This document shows, one piece after another, positions 54,263 through 63,951 of a stretch of 64,000 nt of DNA. A program made the position numbers and the translations under genes. The stretch's first letter is position 1; every line of letters begins with the position of its first letter. The notes under the pieces are model-generated. The model made no database searches, had not been told where the DNA came from, and worked only from the letters and a program-made list of their open reading frames with translations. The stretch is from Testudinibacter aquarius (lineage in GTDB: Bacteria; Pseudomonadota; Gammaproteobacteria; Enterobacterales; Pasteurellaceae): positions 1 to 64,000 of the forward strand of contig NZ_SMCP01000002.1 of the NCBI RefSeq assembly GCF_004342725.1. Direction: 5' to 3'.

Positions 54263-56059
54263 ATGAAAAATATTCGTAACTTTTCCATTATCGCCCATAT
54301 CGACCACGGCAAATCGACCCTGTCAGACCGATTGATTCAAACCTGCGGCGGCTTGAGTGATCGTGAAATGGCGGAACAGGTTCTGGATTCGATGGATTTG
54401 GAGCGTGAACGTGGGATCACGATTAAAGCGCAAAGCGTTACCTTGAACTATCAAGCTAAAGACGGCGAAACCTATCAACTAAACTTTATCGACACTCCGG
54501 GACATGTGGACTTTTCCTATGAAGTGTCACGTTCGCTGGCGGCTTGCGAAGGCGCATTATTGGTAGTCGACGCCGGGCAAGGGGTGGAGGCTCAAACACT
54601 GGCCAACTGTTATACCGCCTTGGATATGGATCTCAACGTGGTGCCGATTCTGAATAAAATTGACCTACCGGCCGCCGATCCGGAGCGAGTAGCGGAAGAG
54701 ATTGAAGACATCGTCGGCATCGAAGCCGCCGATGCGGTGCGCTGTTCGGCGAAAACCGGCGTAGGCATCGAAGACGTATTGGAAGTGATCGTTAAAGAAA
54801 TCCCACCACCGCAGGGCGATCCGGACGCACCGCTGCAAGCGCTGATTATCGACTCGTGGTTTGACAACTACTTGGGTGTAGTGTCATTAGTGCGGATCAA
54901 AAATGGCACGTTGAAGAAAAACGATAAAATCAAAGTGATGAGCACCGGCATTTCTTACGGTGTGGATCGCTTGGGGATTTTCACCCCGAAACAGGTTGAT
55001 ACCACCCAACTGAAGTGCGGTGAAGTGGGTTGGATCGTGTGCGGCATCAAAGATATTCTGGGTGCGCCGGTCGGCGATACCTTAACCCTACAACACAAAT
55101 CGGCGGACAAGCCGCTGCCCGGCTTCAAAAAAGTCAAACCACAAGTGTACGCCGGACTGTTCCCGATCAGCTCCGACGATTACGAAGCGTTCCGCGATGC
55201 CTTGGGCAAACTGAGCCTGAATGACGCCTCGTTGTTCTACGAACCGGAAAACTCGACCGCACTTGGCTTCGGCTTCCGCTGCGGCTTCTTGGGTTTGCTG
55301 CACATGGAGATCATCCAAGAGCGGTTAGAACGGGAATATGATCTAGATTTGATCACCACTGCACCGACGGTAGTGTATGAAGTTGAGCTGACCGACGGCA
55401 CGCTTGAACATATCGACAGCCCGGCAAAACTGCCGCCGTTGAACAATATCGCCGAAATCCGCGAGCCGATTGCCGAGTGTAATATGCTGTTGCCACAGCA
55501 ATATCTGGGCAACGTGATTACACTGTGTATCGAAAAACGTGGCGTGCAGACCAACATGGTGTATCACGGCAACCAAGTGGCATTGACCTATGAAATTCCA
55601 TTGGGCGAAGTCGTGTTGGATTTCTTCGACCGCCTGAAATCCACTTCGCGCGGCTATGCGTCGTTGGATTACAGCTTCAAGCGTTTCCAAGCGGCCAATA
55701 TGGTGCGGGTCGATATTATGATCAACAGCGAGCGGGTCGATGCGCTAGCGTTAATCGTGCACAAAGACAATGCACCGTATCGTGGACGCGAATTGGTGGA
55801 AAAAATGAAAGAATTGATTCCGCGCCAGCAATTCGATATTGCGATTCAAGCGGCGATCGGCAACCATATCATTGCCCGTTCCACGGTGAAACAGCTGCGT
55901 AAAAACGTGTTGGCAAAATGCTACGGCGGCGATGTCAGCCGTAAGAAAAAGCTGTTGCAAAAACAAAAAGAGGGTAAAAAACGCATGAAGTCATTGGGCA
56001 ACGTCGAAGTGCCGCAAGAGGCATTTTTAGCGATTTTACATGTTGGAAAAGACAAATAA
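54263..56059 (+). CDS. lepA: Elongation factor 4 (LepA)
   Basis: LepA is a ribosome-bound GTPase that acts in initiation and back-translocation. The 598-residue protein has the P-loop AHIDHGKST near residue 13, switch [13 protein letters not shown] near 75, NKID near 130, then the EF-G-like domains and the unique basic C-terminal domain (ending [15 protein letters not shown]). It opens the lepA-lepB-rnc-era cluster in the E. coli order. Confidence 0.98.
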   Translation: MKNIRNFSIIAHIDHGKSTLSDRLIQTCGGLSDREMAEQVLDSMDLERERGITIKAQSVTLNYQAKDGETYQLNFIDTPGHVDFSYEVSRSLAACEGALLVVDAGQGVEAQTLANCYTALDMDLNVVPILNKIDLPAADPERVAEEIEDIVGIEAADAVRCSAKTGVGIEDVLEVIVKEIPPPQGDPDAPLQALIIDSWFDNYLGVVSLVRIKNGTLKKNDKIKVMSTGISYGVDRLGIFTPKQVDTTQLKCGEVGWIVCGIKDILGAPVGDTLTLQHKSADKPLPGFKKVKPQVYAGLFPISSDDYEAFRDALGKLSLNDASLFYEPENSTALGFGFRCGFLGLLHMEIIQERLEREYDLDLITTAPTVVYEVELTDGTLEHIDSPAKLPPLNNIAEIREPIAECNMLLPQQYLGNVITLCIEKRGVQTNMVYHGNQVALTYEIPLGEVVLDFFDRLKSTSRGYASLDYSFKRFQAANMVRVDIMINSERVDALALIVHKDNAPYRGRELVEKMKELIPRQQFDIAIQAAIGNHIIARSTVKQLRKNVLAKCYGGDVSRKKKLLQKQKEGKKRMKSLGNVEVPQEAFLAILHVGKDK

Positions 56060-56068
56060 GGAAAGTGA

Positions 56069-57043
56069 ATGTCAAAATTTTTTCTGCCGATTCTGTTAGT
56101 CAGCGGTTATATTTTATGGAAAGTATTGGACAATTTAGCGCTGCCAAATACCTTTTCAATTCTATTGATTATCTTCACCCTGATCGCTGGGGCAACTTGG
56201 TGCTATAACCGTTTTTCGCTCGAACCGAAACGCCAACGCCAAATCGCACGGCTGGAGCAACGCAGCGGCAAAACCTTGAACGAAGAAGAACGGGCGCAAG
56301 TCGAGCCGATTTCGGAAGGCAGCGAATTTATCGCCTCCTTATTTCCGGTGCTGGCAATTGTGTTGTTGGTGCGCTCTTTCCTGTTCGAACCGTTTCAAAT
56401 TCCGTCCGGCTCGATGGAACCGAGCCTGCGTATCGGCGACTTTGTGGTAGTAGAAAAATACGCTTACGGCATTAAAGATCCAATTTTTCAAAATACCTTG
56501 ATTCCTGTCGGTGAACCGAAGCGGGGCGATGTGGTGGTGTTTAAAGCCCCACCGCAACCCAATGTGGATTATATTAAACGTGTCGTCGGTCTGCCCGGCG
56601 ATCACATCAAATATGATCAAGCCAACGGCACGCTGACCGTAACGCCGGCAAAGTGCGGTTCTGCCGTTTGTGCACCGGAAACTTACCAATACAGCGATGC
56701 CAAAGCCAACCCGGACTTTTTCTATCACGGCAATGCACAAATCGAGATGACCGAAAAAGGGGCAGTAAACCACCAAATTCTGCTGAATCCGGTACGTTTC
56801 TATTATGATGCCGCCTATTACAAACAGGCCGGTAATCCACCGGGTGAATGGACTGTGCCCGCCGGAGAATATTTTGTGATGGGTGACAACCGTGACAGCA
56901 GCGACGACAGCCGCTTCTGGGGCTTTGTGCCTGAAAAAGCACTGGTCGGCAAAGCCAGCTGGATTTGGTTAAGCTTGGATAAAAAAGCCAATGAATGGCC
57001 GACCGGTATCCGTACCGAACGCCTGTTCAGTAGAATCCCTTAG
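56069..57043 (+). CDS. lepB: Signal peptidase I
   Basis: LepB removes signal peptides from exported proteins. The 324-residue inner-membrane enzyme has two to three N-terminal helices (about 3-22, 26-46 and 88-107), the nucleophile serine in [10 protein letters not shown] near 118, the general-base lysine in [13 protein letters not shown] near 173 and [14 protein letters not shown] near 272. It starts nine bases after lepA. Confidence 0.97.
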   Translation: MSKFFLPILLVSGYILWKVLDNLALPNTFSILLIIFTLIAGATWCYNRFSLEPKRQRQIARLEQRSGKTLNEEERAQVEPISEGSEFIASLFPVLAIVLLVRSFLFEPFQIPSGSMEPSLRIGDFVVVEKYAYGIKDPIFQNTLIPVGEPKRGDVVVFKAPPQPNVDYIKRVVGLPGDHIKYDQANGTLTVTPAKCGSAVCAPETYQYSDAKANPDFFYHGNAQIEMTEKGAVNHQILLNPVRFYYDAAYYKQAGNPPGEWTVPAGEYFVMGDNRDSSDDSRFWGFVPEKALVGKASWIWLSLDKKANEWPTGIRTERLFSRIP

Positions 57044-57051
57044 GGAAAACT

Positions 57052-57729
57052 ATGCAAGATCTCGATAGATTACAACGTAAAATCGGTTATCAATTTCAAC
57101 GAACCGATTTATTAAAACAGGCGCTGACCCACCGTAGCGCCGACAGTAAGCACAACGAACGGTTGGAATTTTTAGGCGACTCGATTCTGAATTTTATTAT
57201 CGGCGAAGCGTTGTTTAAACAGTTCGAAAAAGTCGATGAAGGTGATCTCAGTCGGATGCGCGCCACGCTGGTTCGCGAAAAAACGCTGGCGATTTTGGCA
57301 CGTGAATTCGGGCTGGGCGATTACCTGCGTTTGGGACAAGGCGAATTAAAGAGCGGTGGCTATCGTCGCGATTCGATTTTGTCTGACGGCGTGGAAGCCA
57401 TTATCGGCGCAATGTATCTGGATCGCGGCTTGGAAAGCATTATGCCGGTGGTGCGTAACTGGTATAAAACCTTCCTCGCCGAGATCAAACCGGGTGACAA
57501 TCAAAAAGACCCGAAAACCCGTTTGCAGGAATATCTGCAAGGCAACCGTCAACCGTTGCCGGAATATGAAGTGATTGATATTCAAGGGGAAGCGCACAAA
57601 CAACTGTTTAAAGTCGAATGTCGGGTCAGCAGCCTGGATAAAGTCGTGGTCGGGCAAGGACAAAGCCGTCGCAAGGCTGAACAAGCCGCCGCTGAAGCCA
57701 TTCTGAAACAACTTAATTTAACCCAATAG
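57052..57729 (+). CDS. rnc: Ribonuclease III
   Basis: RNase III cuts double-stranded RNA, including rRNA precursors. The 225-residue protein has the catalytic motif [12 protein letters not shown] near 35-46, the second acidic site [13 protein letters not shown] near 114 and a double-stranded RNA-binding domain (about 155-225). It starts eight bases after lepB. In E. coli rnc autoregulates this operon by leader cleavage; no leader is seen here because rnc is internal. Confidence 0.98.
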   Translation: MQDLDRLQRKIGYQFQRTDLLKQALTHRSADSKHNERLEFLGDSILNFIIGEALFKQFEKVDEGDLSRMRATLVREKTLAILAREFGLGDYLRLGQGELKSGGYRRDSILSDGVEAIIGAMYLDRGLESIMPVVRNWYKTFLAEIKPGDNQKDPKTRLQEYLQGNRQPLPEYEVIDIQGEAHKQLFKVECRVSSLDKVVVGQGQSRRKAEQAAAEAILKQLNLTQ

Positions 57730-57737
57730 GCAACTTT

Positions 57738-58679
57738 ATGAGCGAGCTAATCCCAGACACAACTATAGAAACAACCGATGAAATTCCACAAACCTATTGC
57801 GGCTTTATTGCGATTGTCGGTCGCCCGAATGTCGGCAAATCGACACTGTTGAATAAATTGTTAGGACAAAAAATTTCGATCACCTCACGCAAAGCACAAA
57901 CCACCCGCCACCGCATTGTCGGCATTGATACCGAAGGCGCTTATCAGGCGATTTATGTGGATACACCGGGGCTGCACATTGAGGAAAAGCGCGCGATCAA
58001 CCGTTTGATGAACAAAGCCGCCAGCAGCGCCATCGGCGACGTCGATCTGATTTTCTTTGTGGTGGACGGCACCCACTGGACCGACGATGACGAGATGGTG
58101 CTGAATAAACTGCGTACCGCCAAAGCACCGGTGATTTTGGTGATCAATAAAATTGATAATGTCAAAAATAAAGACGAGATGCTGCCGTTTATTACCGAAC
58201 TGAATAAGCGCTTTGAGTTTAAAGCTACGGTGCCAATTTCAGCCCAACGTGGCAACAATGTGCACCAGCTGAAAAAAATTGTACAGCAATCACTCCGTCC
58301 CGGCATCCACCATTTCCCAGAAGATCATATTACCGATCGTTCCGAGCGGTTTATGGCATCCGAAATTATTCGTGAGAAATTGATGCGCTTTATGGGCGAA
58401 GAGTTGCCGTATTCGGTGACGGTGGAAATCGAGCAGTTTAAAACCAACGAGCGTGGCACTTATGAGATCAACGGTTTGATTTTGGTGGAGCGTGAAGGGC
58501 AGAAAAAAATGGTCATCGGCCATCAGGGGCAGAAGATCAAAACCATTGGTATCGAAGCCCGTGCCGACATGGAAAAGCTATTTGATAATAAAGTCCATCT
58601 GGAGCTGTGGGTGAAAGTCAAATCCGGCTGGGCGGACGACGAACGTGCGCTGCGTAGTTTGGGCTATATCGACGAATAA
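57738..58679 (+). CDS. era: GTPase Era
   Basis: Era binds 16S rRNA and guides late 30S assembly. The 313-residue protein has the P-loop GRPNVGKST near 30, DTPGLH near 77, NKID near 138 and the KH domain (about 215-295, including [13 protein letters not shown]). It starts eight bases after rnc and ends the cluster with a terminator; recO and pdxJ, which follow in E. coli, are not here. Confidence 0.98.
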   Translation: MSELIPDTTIETTDEIPQTYCGFIAIVGRPNVGKSTLLNKLLGQKISITSRKAQTTRHRIVGIDTEGAYQAIYVDTPGLHIEEKRAINRLMNKAASSAIGDVDLIFFVVDGTHWTDDDEMVLNKLRTAKAPVILVINKIDNVKNKDEMLPFITELNKRFEFKATVPISAQRGNNVHQLKKIVQQSLRPGIHHFPEDHITDRSERFMASEIIREKLMRFMGEELPYSVTVEIEQFKTNERGTYEINGLILVEREGQKKMVIGHQGQKIKTIGIEARADMEKLFDNKVHLELWVKVKSGWADDERALRSLGYIDE

Positions 58680-58694
58680 CCAGACCGCACTTTG

Positions 58695-58727
58695 AATACC
58701 AATTACCTTTGTAGTTGGTATTTTTTT
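58695..58727 (+). terminator. Terminator after era
   Basis: AATACCAA pairs with TTGGTATT, with an inner TAC/GTA pair, followed by seven Ts. Confidence 0.88.
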
Positions 58728-58784
58728 ATCTATTTGCGCCGATAGTGATCTTGCTTTGCCCTTTATCGATTATTTGAAGTTTAA

Positions 58785-58918
58785 CTATCGCTGTTTCGCC
58801 TAACGGCGCCCAACTTTCTTTGCTTGTGCAAAGAAAGTTGGCAAAGAAACACACCCTATTGAACTGCTGATCTTCACTCAGTGTGAATTTGCTTAACGGA
58901 AAATTTTTAATGCGCCCG
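58785..58918 (+). repeat. Hairpin repeat, copy 1 (before the permease)
   Basis: Begins CTATCGCTGTTTCGCC, has the perfect 13-bp stem-loop CAACTTTCTTTGC-TTGT-GCAAAGAAAGTTG, then CACACCCTA, GAACTGCTGATCTTC, GTGTGAATTTGCTTAACG and AAATTTTTAATGCGCCC. It is shared with 60473-60597. The rest of the 457-bp gap (58919-59136) holds a GC-palindrome CCGCTATGCGGG, an uptake word and AT-rich sequence, without a gene. Confidence 0.85.
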
Positions 58919-59136
58919 CTATGCGGGCAGACTCGCTACGCTCAAACAAAAAAATTTCCCTACAAATTTCACACCCGCTCAGGCAGTTCATAAGGGAACC
59001 GAAAACACGCCGTAGAGTACAAGGTTTTAAACCGCACTTTAATGAATAACAGCACGATACGGTTAATGCTCTAAACTACTAAACGAAATAACAAACTCAA
59101 AAAATTTTTTATTAACAACCTAAGGTAATAACCACG

Positions 59137-60432
59137 ATGAACAAACTGATCTACTCAGTCGAAGACAAACCGCCATTTTTTCTCAGCCTGTTACTGGGCG
59201 CACAACATCTGCTTGCGGCGCTGGGCGGGATTATCGCCGTGCCGTTGGTGATCGGTAATGTGCTACAACTACCAAGCAGTGACACCATTATTTTGGTCAA
59301 TGCGGCACTGCTGATTTCCGGTGTGGTCACCATGATTCAATGCCAAGGCATCGGTCCGATCGGTATCCGCTTGCCCAGTGTGATGGGCACCAGTTTCACC
59401 TTTGTTGCCGCTGCCTTGGCGATTGGTTTCAGTCAAGACGGGGTTGCCGGCATTTTAGGGGCGTCGCTGGTCGGATCGTTGGTAATGATTATCGGCAGCT
59501 TCTTTATGCCGACCATTCGCAAACTGTTTCCGCCGGTGGTCACCGGAACTGTCGTGATGATGATTGGCTTGAGTTTGATTCCGGTGGCAGTCGATTGGTT
59601 TGCCGGTGGGCAGCGTGGCGATGCGCAGTACGCTTCACCGCAAAACCTGGCGATGGCATTTTTTGTACTTACCATTGTGGTGGTTCTAGTGCAATGGGGC
59701 AAAGGGATTTTCTCGGCGGCGGCGATTGTGATCGGTATGTTTACTGGTTATATTACCGCACTTTTACTCGGTTGGATTGATTTCAGCGGTGTGCAGCAAG
59801 CTGAGGCATTTGCACTGCCGCAACCGTTGCATTTCGGTTTGGCGTTCCCGATTTCAGGCATTATCGGTATGAGCATTGCCTATTTGGTGACAATTGTCGA
59901 ATCGAGCGGTAACTTTTTAGCACTCGGCAACGCTACCCAAACCGAGATCAGCGGCAAACACCTGCGTGGCGGGGTGCTGTGCGATGGTCTGGGCTCAGCG
60001 CTGGCTGCGATGATGTCCACCACGCCGTTTTCGTCATTCTCACAAAATATCGGCGTGATCTCGCTGACCGGTGTTGCCAGCCGTTATGTGGTGACAATCA
60101 CCGGTGCGCTATTAATGTTAGCCGGATTGTTTCCGGTGTTCGGCGCTTTAATCGTGTCGATTCCACTGCCGGTATTAGGCGGTGCCGGCTTGATGATGTT
60201 TGCGATGATTATCGCTGCCGGGATTCAGATGTTGGATAAGGTGGAGCGCAACAAACGCAACGGCTTAATTATCGCCATCTCCATCGGCTGTGGTCTAGCC
60301 GTCACCACCCGTCCGGAAATTCTGGACAAACTGCCGTCGTTCGTAAAAGAGATTTTCGGCTCCGGCATCACCGTCGGTTCATTATTAGCGCTCACGCTCA
60401 ATTTAGTTTTACCACACGACAACACAGAATAG
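59137..60432 (+). CDS. NCS2-family purine permease (xanthine/urate type)
   Basis: This 431-residue inner-membrane protein has about 14 hydrophobic helices. It carries the NCS2 signature QHLLAALGGIIAVPL near residue 23 and the purine-branch motif GVLCDGLGSALAAMMSTTPFSSFSQN (given as two parts: the acidic helix and TTPFSSFSQN) near 275-300, with the glutamate in IVESSGNF near 253. These favour xanthine or uric acid over uracil. It imports the base with protons. It stands alone, set between two copies of a dispersed repeat, and no purine-catabolic gene is next to it. The exact substrate is not certain. Confidence 0.85.
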   Translation: MNKLIYSVEDKPPFFLSLLLGAQHLLAALGGIIAVPLVIGNVLQLPSSDTIILVNAALLISGVVTMIQCQGIGPIGIRLPSVMGTSFTFVAAALAIGFSQDGVAGILGASLVGSLVMIIGSFFMPTIRKLFPPVVTGTVVMMIGLSLIPVAVDWFAGGQRGDAQYASPQNLAMAFFVLTIVVVLVQWGKGIFSAAAIVIGMFTGYITALLLGWIDFSGVQQAEAFALPQPLHFGLAFPISGIIGMSIAYLVTIVESSGNFLALGNATQTEISGKHLRGGVLCDGLGSALAAMMSTTPFSSFSQNIGVISLTGVASRYVVTITGALLMLAGLFPVFGALIVSIPLPVLGGAGLMMFAMIIAAGIQMLDKVERNKRNGLIIAISIGCGLAVTTRPEILDKLPSFVKEIFGSGITVGSLLALTLNLVLPHDNTE

Positions 60433-60472
60433 CACTATCGGGTTTCGCCGATGGTGATTTGCTTTTTTATCA

Positions 60473-60597
60473 CTATCGCTATTTCGCCTCATCGGCGACT
60501 TTCTTTTTTACTTGTCCAAAAAAGAAAGCACACCCTAATGAACTGCTGATCTTCGCTTAGTGTGAATTTGCTTAACGAAAAATTTTTAATGCGCCCA
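60473..60597 (+). repeat. Hairpin repeat, copy 2 (after the permease)
   Basis: Direct repeat of 58785-58918, sharing the CTATCGCTATTTCGCC opening, a hairpin of different sequence but the same place (CTTTCTTTTTT with AAAAAAGAAAG), and an almost identical 57-base tail. The stem sequences differ yet still pair, which suggests the hairpin is maintained. Confidence 0.85.
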
Positions 60598-60915
60598 CGT
60601 ATAAATAGAAAAATGAAAGTGCGGTGCGGTTGGTTTTTACTCCCCATCTGGAGTGCCTGAGCGTTTGCGTGAAGATTTCAAGGTCAATTTGTCGTGTCCG
60701 AAGTCTACGCAGCAGGCAAGTTTACAAATTGAGCGTAGAAATTAGCAAAGGCGAAGATCAGCACTACAATTGGGGGCGCCTTTCTTTTGCTTATCTTTTC
60801 TTTGGCGAAGCAAAGACAAAACCTTTAGGTTTTGAATGTTGCCTTTAGGCAACAGCCCATAGGGCGAGCTTGCGAGTAAAAGTAAGCCGCCATCGGCGAA
60901 ATCCGATGGTTAAAT
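60598..60915. repeat. Repeat-rich, non-coding stretch upstream of queC
   Basis: The 602-bp gap between the permease and queC has no convincing gene. After copy 2 it holds an inverted, degenerate piece of the same repeat (GGCGAAGATCAGCACT near 60750), CTTTCTTTTGCTTATC followed by TCTTTGGCGAAGCAAAG (about 60780-60817), AAACCTTTAGGTTT, GTTGCCTTTAGGCAAC and CCATCGG-CGAAAT-CCGATGG hairpins. These look like the decayed 3' end of a dispersed element. Confidence 0.55.
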
Positions 60916-60992
60916 TTAAAATAAAAGATATAAAACCGAAGTGCAGTATGCTTCCCGCATAAAATCCTGTAAAATGCCCAGCCTTTAACCAC

Positions 60993-61028
60993 CGTGGTTC
61001 GTAACCCTCCCACGCAAAAAAACTAGGA
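60993..61028 (+). ncRNA. preQ1-I riboswitch upstream of queCDE
   Basis: CGTGG and CCACG form P1. The loop reads UUCGUAACCCUC, and the tail CAAAAAAACUAGGA holds the A-rich strand and the ribosome site. This matches the class I preQ1 consensus nearly base for base (compare GGUUC, ACCC and AAAAAACUA-GGA of the Bacillus type). The loop CCU can pair with AGG of the ribosome site, so ligand should block translation of queC, and through coupling queD and queE. Confidence 0.92.
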
Positions 61029-61034
61029 CAAATT

Positions 61035-61706
61035 ATGCAAAATAACACCAAAAAAGCGCTGGTGATCTTCTCCGGCGGACAAGATTCCACCACCTGCCTG
61101 CTACAGGCAATTCACCACTACGGCAAAGAAAATGTCGAAGCCGTGACCTTTCAATACGGACAACGGCATGCCATCGAACTGGAAAAAGCGCAATGGATCG
61201 CCAATGATCTCGGCGTGAAGCAAACCTTGATCGACACCTCAGTCATCAAAGCCATCACGACTAACGCCCTGATGGATCAAAGTGCGGTCATCAGCCAAAA
61301 TGCCGACGAAATGCCAAACACCTTTGTGGACGGACGCAATGCCCTGTTTCTGTTGTATGCTGCGATTTATGCCAAAGGACAAGGCATTCACGATATCATC
61401 ACCGGCGTATGCGAAACCGATTTCAGCGGCTACCCCGACTGCCGCGATGTGTTTGTCAAATCGATGAACGTCACTCTCAATCTAGCGATGGATTACAACT
61501 TTAATATCCAAACCCCGCTGATGTATCTGGATAAAAAACAGACTTGGGCGCTCGCCGACCAATTGGGCGGTTTGGATTATGTGCGGCAACACACCCACAC
61601 CTGCTACCTCGGCGTCGAAGGCGGTTGTCACGAATGCCCTAGCTGCAAACTGCGCGAAAAAGGCTTAAACGAATACTTGGCAGAAAAAGAGGTGCGAAAT
61701 GTTTAA
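61035..61706 (+). CDS. queC: 7-cyano-7-deazaguanine (preQ0) synthase QueC
   Basis: QueC converts carboxy-deazaguanine to preQ0 using ATP and ammonia. The 223-residue protein has the PP-loop [12 protein letters not shown] near residue 12 and the zinc-binding cysteines in [18 protein letters not shown] near 190-207. It starts seven bases after the riboswitch ribosome site and overlaps queD by eight bases. Confidence 0.96.
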   Translation: MQNNTKKALVIFSGGQDSTTCLLQAIHHYGKENVEAVTFQYGQRHAIELEKAQWIANDLGVKQTLIDTSVIKAITTNALMDQSAVISQNADEMPNTFVDGRNALFLLYAAIYAKGQGIHDIITGVCETDFSGYPDCRDVFVKSMNVTLNLAMDYNFNIQTPLMYLDKKQTWALADQLGGLDYVRQHTHTCYLGVEGGCHECPSCKLREKGLNEYLAEKEVRNV

Positions 61707-62124
61707 AATCAGCAAAGAGTTCAGTTTCGATATGGCGCATATGCTCGACGGACATGACGGCAAATGCAAGAATCTGCACGGGCACACCTATAAACTGCAA
61801 ATCGAACTCTGTGCGCCACTACTGACCGATGCGGCAAAGTGCGGTATGGTGATGGACTACAGCGATCTGAAAAACACAGTCAATGAGCTGATCATCAAAC
61901 CGATGGATCATGCGTTTATCTTCGATCAAAATAGCGCAAAAGAGAGCAAAGTTGCCGACTTATTGCAAGAGTTGGATTCTAAAGTGTTTGCCCTGCCCTA
62001 CCGCACCACCGCCGAATTGATGGCGCAATTTATTTTCCAACGGCTGCAACAAGCAGGCTTGCCGATTTCAGCGGTACGTTTATGGGAAACCCCAACCTCA
62101 TTCTGCGAATATACGGCCAGCTAA
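61699..62124 (+). CDS. queD: 6-carboxy-5,6,7,8-tetrahydropterin synthase QueD
   Basis: QueD makes carboxy-tetrahydropterin from dihydroneopterin triphosphate, the first committed step to queuosine. The 141-residue protein has the zinc histidines in DMAHML near 14 and LHGHTYKL near 27-29, the cysteine nucleophile just before (KCKNLHGH) and the catalytic glutamate in the [10 protein letters not shown] ending. It overlaps queC (8 bp) and queE (TAATG). Confidence 0.95.
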   Translation: MFKISKEFSFDMAHMLDGHDGKCKNLHGHTYKLQIELCAPLLTDAAKCGMVMDYSDLKNTVNELIIKPMDHAFIFDQNSAKESKVADLLQELDSKVFALPYRTTAELMAQFIFQRLQQAGLPISAVRLWETPTSFCEYTAS

Positions 62125-62756
62125 TGAGGAGCGAAATTCACTACAACATCGTCGAAATTTTCGAAAGCCTGCAAGGGGAAGGTTTCAACACCGGTATGCC
62201 GAGCATTTTTATCCGCTTCGGCAAATGTAACCTCGCCTGCCCGTGGTGTGACACCGATTACAACCGATTTGAGCGCTGGACGTTGGACCAGATTATGCAA
62301 AAAGTGCGGTCCTACACCGCGAAAAACATCATCATCACCGGCGGCGAACCGACCATTCAACCGAAATTGAACGTACTGCTCGATCAGCTGAAAGCCGAGG
62401 GTTATTTCTTGGCAATCGAAACCAACGGCTTAAAACCGGTTCCGCCGCAAATCGACTACATCGCCACCAGCCCGAAACGCTTATATCAACACAAATATCA
62501 GCAGCGTGGCATCCCGTTTGCACACGAAGTGCGGATCGTCAACGACGGTGATATTTTACCGTTTTGCCAACAACTCGAACAACAGATGCAAGCCGATCAC
62601 TACTACCTCTCCCCCCGTGAACAACAGGGCGAGATGAATTTACTGGATACCATTCGCAAGCTGGGCGAACTCAACCAACGCCCCGAAGCGTTGTCGGGCA
62701 AACGCCCTAAATGGCAACTGAGTTTGCAAACCCATAAGCTGGTTGGGATCGAGTAA
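62124..62756 (+). CDS. queE: 7-carboxy-7-deazaguanine synthase QueE (radical SAM)
   Basis: QueE contracts carboxy-tetrahydropterin to carboxy-deazaguanine. The 210-residue protein has the radical-SAM cysteines in CNLACPWC (CX3CX2C) near 36-43, TGGEPTIQ near 75 and ETNGL near 100. ATG 62124 shares its A with the queD stop codon, which supports this start; an upstream in-frame start at 62082 would lie inside queD. It completes the queCDE set. Confidence 0.95.
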   Translation: MRSEIHYNIVEIFESLQGEGFNTGMPSIFIRFGKCNLACPWCDTDYNRFERWTLDQIMQKVRSYTAKNIIITGGEPTIQPKLNVLLDQLKAEGYFLAIETNGLKPVPPQIDYIATSPKRLYQHKYQQRGIPFAHEVRIVNDGDILPFCQQLEQQMQADHYYLSPREQQGEMNLLDTIRKLGELNQRPEALSGKRPKWQLSLQTHKLVGIE

Positions 62757-62857
62757 ACACAACGTGCGGTTGGCAGTTATTTAAATTTATGGATAAAATG
62801 GTGCTGCCAAAACACAAATCAAAGATAAAATTAAACAACAGATCCTAAGGATATCGG

Positions 62858-63376
62858 ATGCCCTACTCTCCGCCATTTCAGTTAACCCACAAAATGATAA
62901 GCCTAGTGGCATCTATTTCTGAATTACTGGGACGCTGGTCAGCGGGCAATCCTAACGGCTTAGTACCGATACTACGCCGAGAAAATCGCATCAGAACGAT
63001 ACAAGCTTCTCTGGCCGTTGAGCATAACACGCTAACCTTAGAACAAGTAACTGCGGTAATCGAAGGGAAAACTGTATCGGATCTTACAGCGGATTGTTCG
63101 ACATTTATTGAATTTTTACTGGATACATTGCAATCTGCACTACAACAAGCGATTCTCACCGAAGCAATACCGATGAAAACGCAGGAAAAAACGCCTGAAA
63201 AAATTCTTCTATTATTGCAACAGAATCCCAACCTCACCCTATCCGAAGTCGCCAAGCAGATTAACCGCTCATCAAGTGCGGTCGAACGTGCGGTAGCCAA
63301 ACTAAAACAGCAAGGCAAACTCACCTTTCACGGTGCCAAAAAAAACGGGGCTTGGGAAGTGAAAACAAAAGGATAA
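62858..63376 (+). pseudogene. Fic-family gene with catalytic core deleted in frame
   Basis: The 172-codon frame keeps both ends of a common 330- to 370-residue Fic protein but not its core. Residues 1-70 are the Fic_N region (LTHKMISLVASISELLGRW, LRRENRIRTIQASLAVEHN with the inhibitory-helix glutamate, TLEQVTAVIEGK). Directly after comes DCSTFIEFLLDTLQSAL, which normally follows the Fic fold, then a winged helix (about 115-170: LTLSEVAKQINRSSSAVERAVAKLKQQGKL). The HPFxxGNGR motif and about 160 residues are absent, yet the frame is open and has an AAGGATATC site near the start. It may be a decaying gene or a still-expressed DNA-binding remnant. Deletion size is estimated from family length. 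Confidence 0.75.
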
Positions 63377-63378
63377 GC

Positions 63379-63936
63379 ATGCTACTGATCATCAACAACC
63401 ATGACTCTTTCACCTATAATCTGGTCGATTTGCTACGGCGGATTGAGGGGCTGGAGATGCAGGTGTGTGATACCGAAAACGTGGATTTGGATCGGGTTGC
63501 CGATTTCAGCCATCTTTTAATCTCGCCTGGGCCGGATGTGCCGTCGGCATATCCGCAATTATTTGAAATTTTACAACGTTATCACCAACAAAAATCGATA
63601 CTTGGGGTGTGCTTAGGACATCAGACCCTATGCCAGTTTTTTGGTGGCGAGTTGTATAATTTGGCACAGATTCGGCATGGGCGAAGTGAGGTATTGCGGC
63701 AAACAGACAGCAGCTTGCTGTTTCAAAACCTGCCGCAATCCTTTAAGATAGGACTTTACCACTCGTGGGCAATTAAAAATTTGCCGCCGTGTTTACAAGC
63801 AACGGCTGTCGATCAAGACGGCACCTTAATGGCGATGCAGCACCGCACTTTGCCAATTTTCGGGGTGCAGTTTCACCCTGAGTCCTTTATCACTGAACAC
63901 GGGGAGCAGATGTTGCGAAACTGGTTGGCAAGCTGA
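63379..63936 (+). CDS. pabA: Aminodeoxychorismate synthase, glutamine amidotransferase subunit
   Basis: PabA supplies ammonia from glutamine to PabB for p-aminobenzoate and folate synthesis. The 185-residue class I amidotransferase has NHDSFTYNLVD near residue 6, the nucleophile cysteine in GVCLGHQ near 77 and the HPES pair near 168. ATG 63379 follows AAAAGGATAAGC and overlaps the end of the Fic remnant's region by three bases of spacing; an upstream in-frame start at 63352 lies inside that gene. TrpG is a close alternative, but no trp genes are visible. Confidence 0.88.
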   Translation: MLLIINNHDSFTYNLVDLLRRIEGLEMQVCDTENVDLDRVADFSHLLISPGPDVPSAYPQLFEILQRYHQQKSILGVCLGHQTLCQFFGGELYNLAQIRHGRSEVLRQTDSSLLFQNLPQSFKIGLYHSWAIKNLPPCLQATAVDQDGTLMAMQHRTLPIFGVQFHPESFITEHGEQMLRNWLAS

Positions 63937-63951
63937 CACAAGGATAAAATA

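Noticed and set aside
54053-54307. Minus-strand 84-codon frame upstream of lepA
   Set aside because: It runs through the lepA ribosome site and start, contains many Trp, Arg and Cys codons in an unnatural mix and overlaps the MITE-like element. It is not supported as a gene.
60624-60848. 74-codon frame in the repeat-rich gap before queC
   Set aside because: It crosses several hairpins and repeat pieces and gives no recognisable protein.
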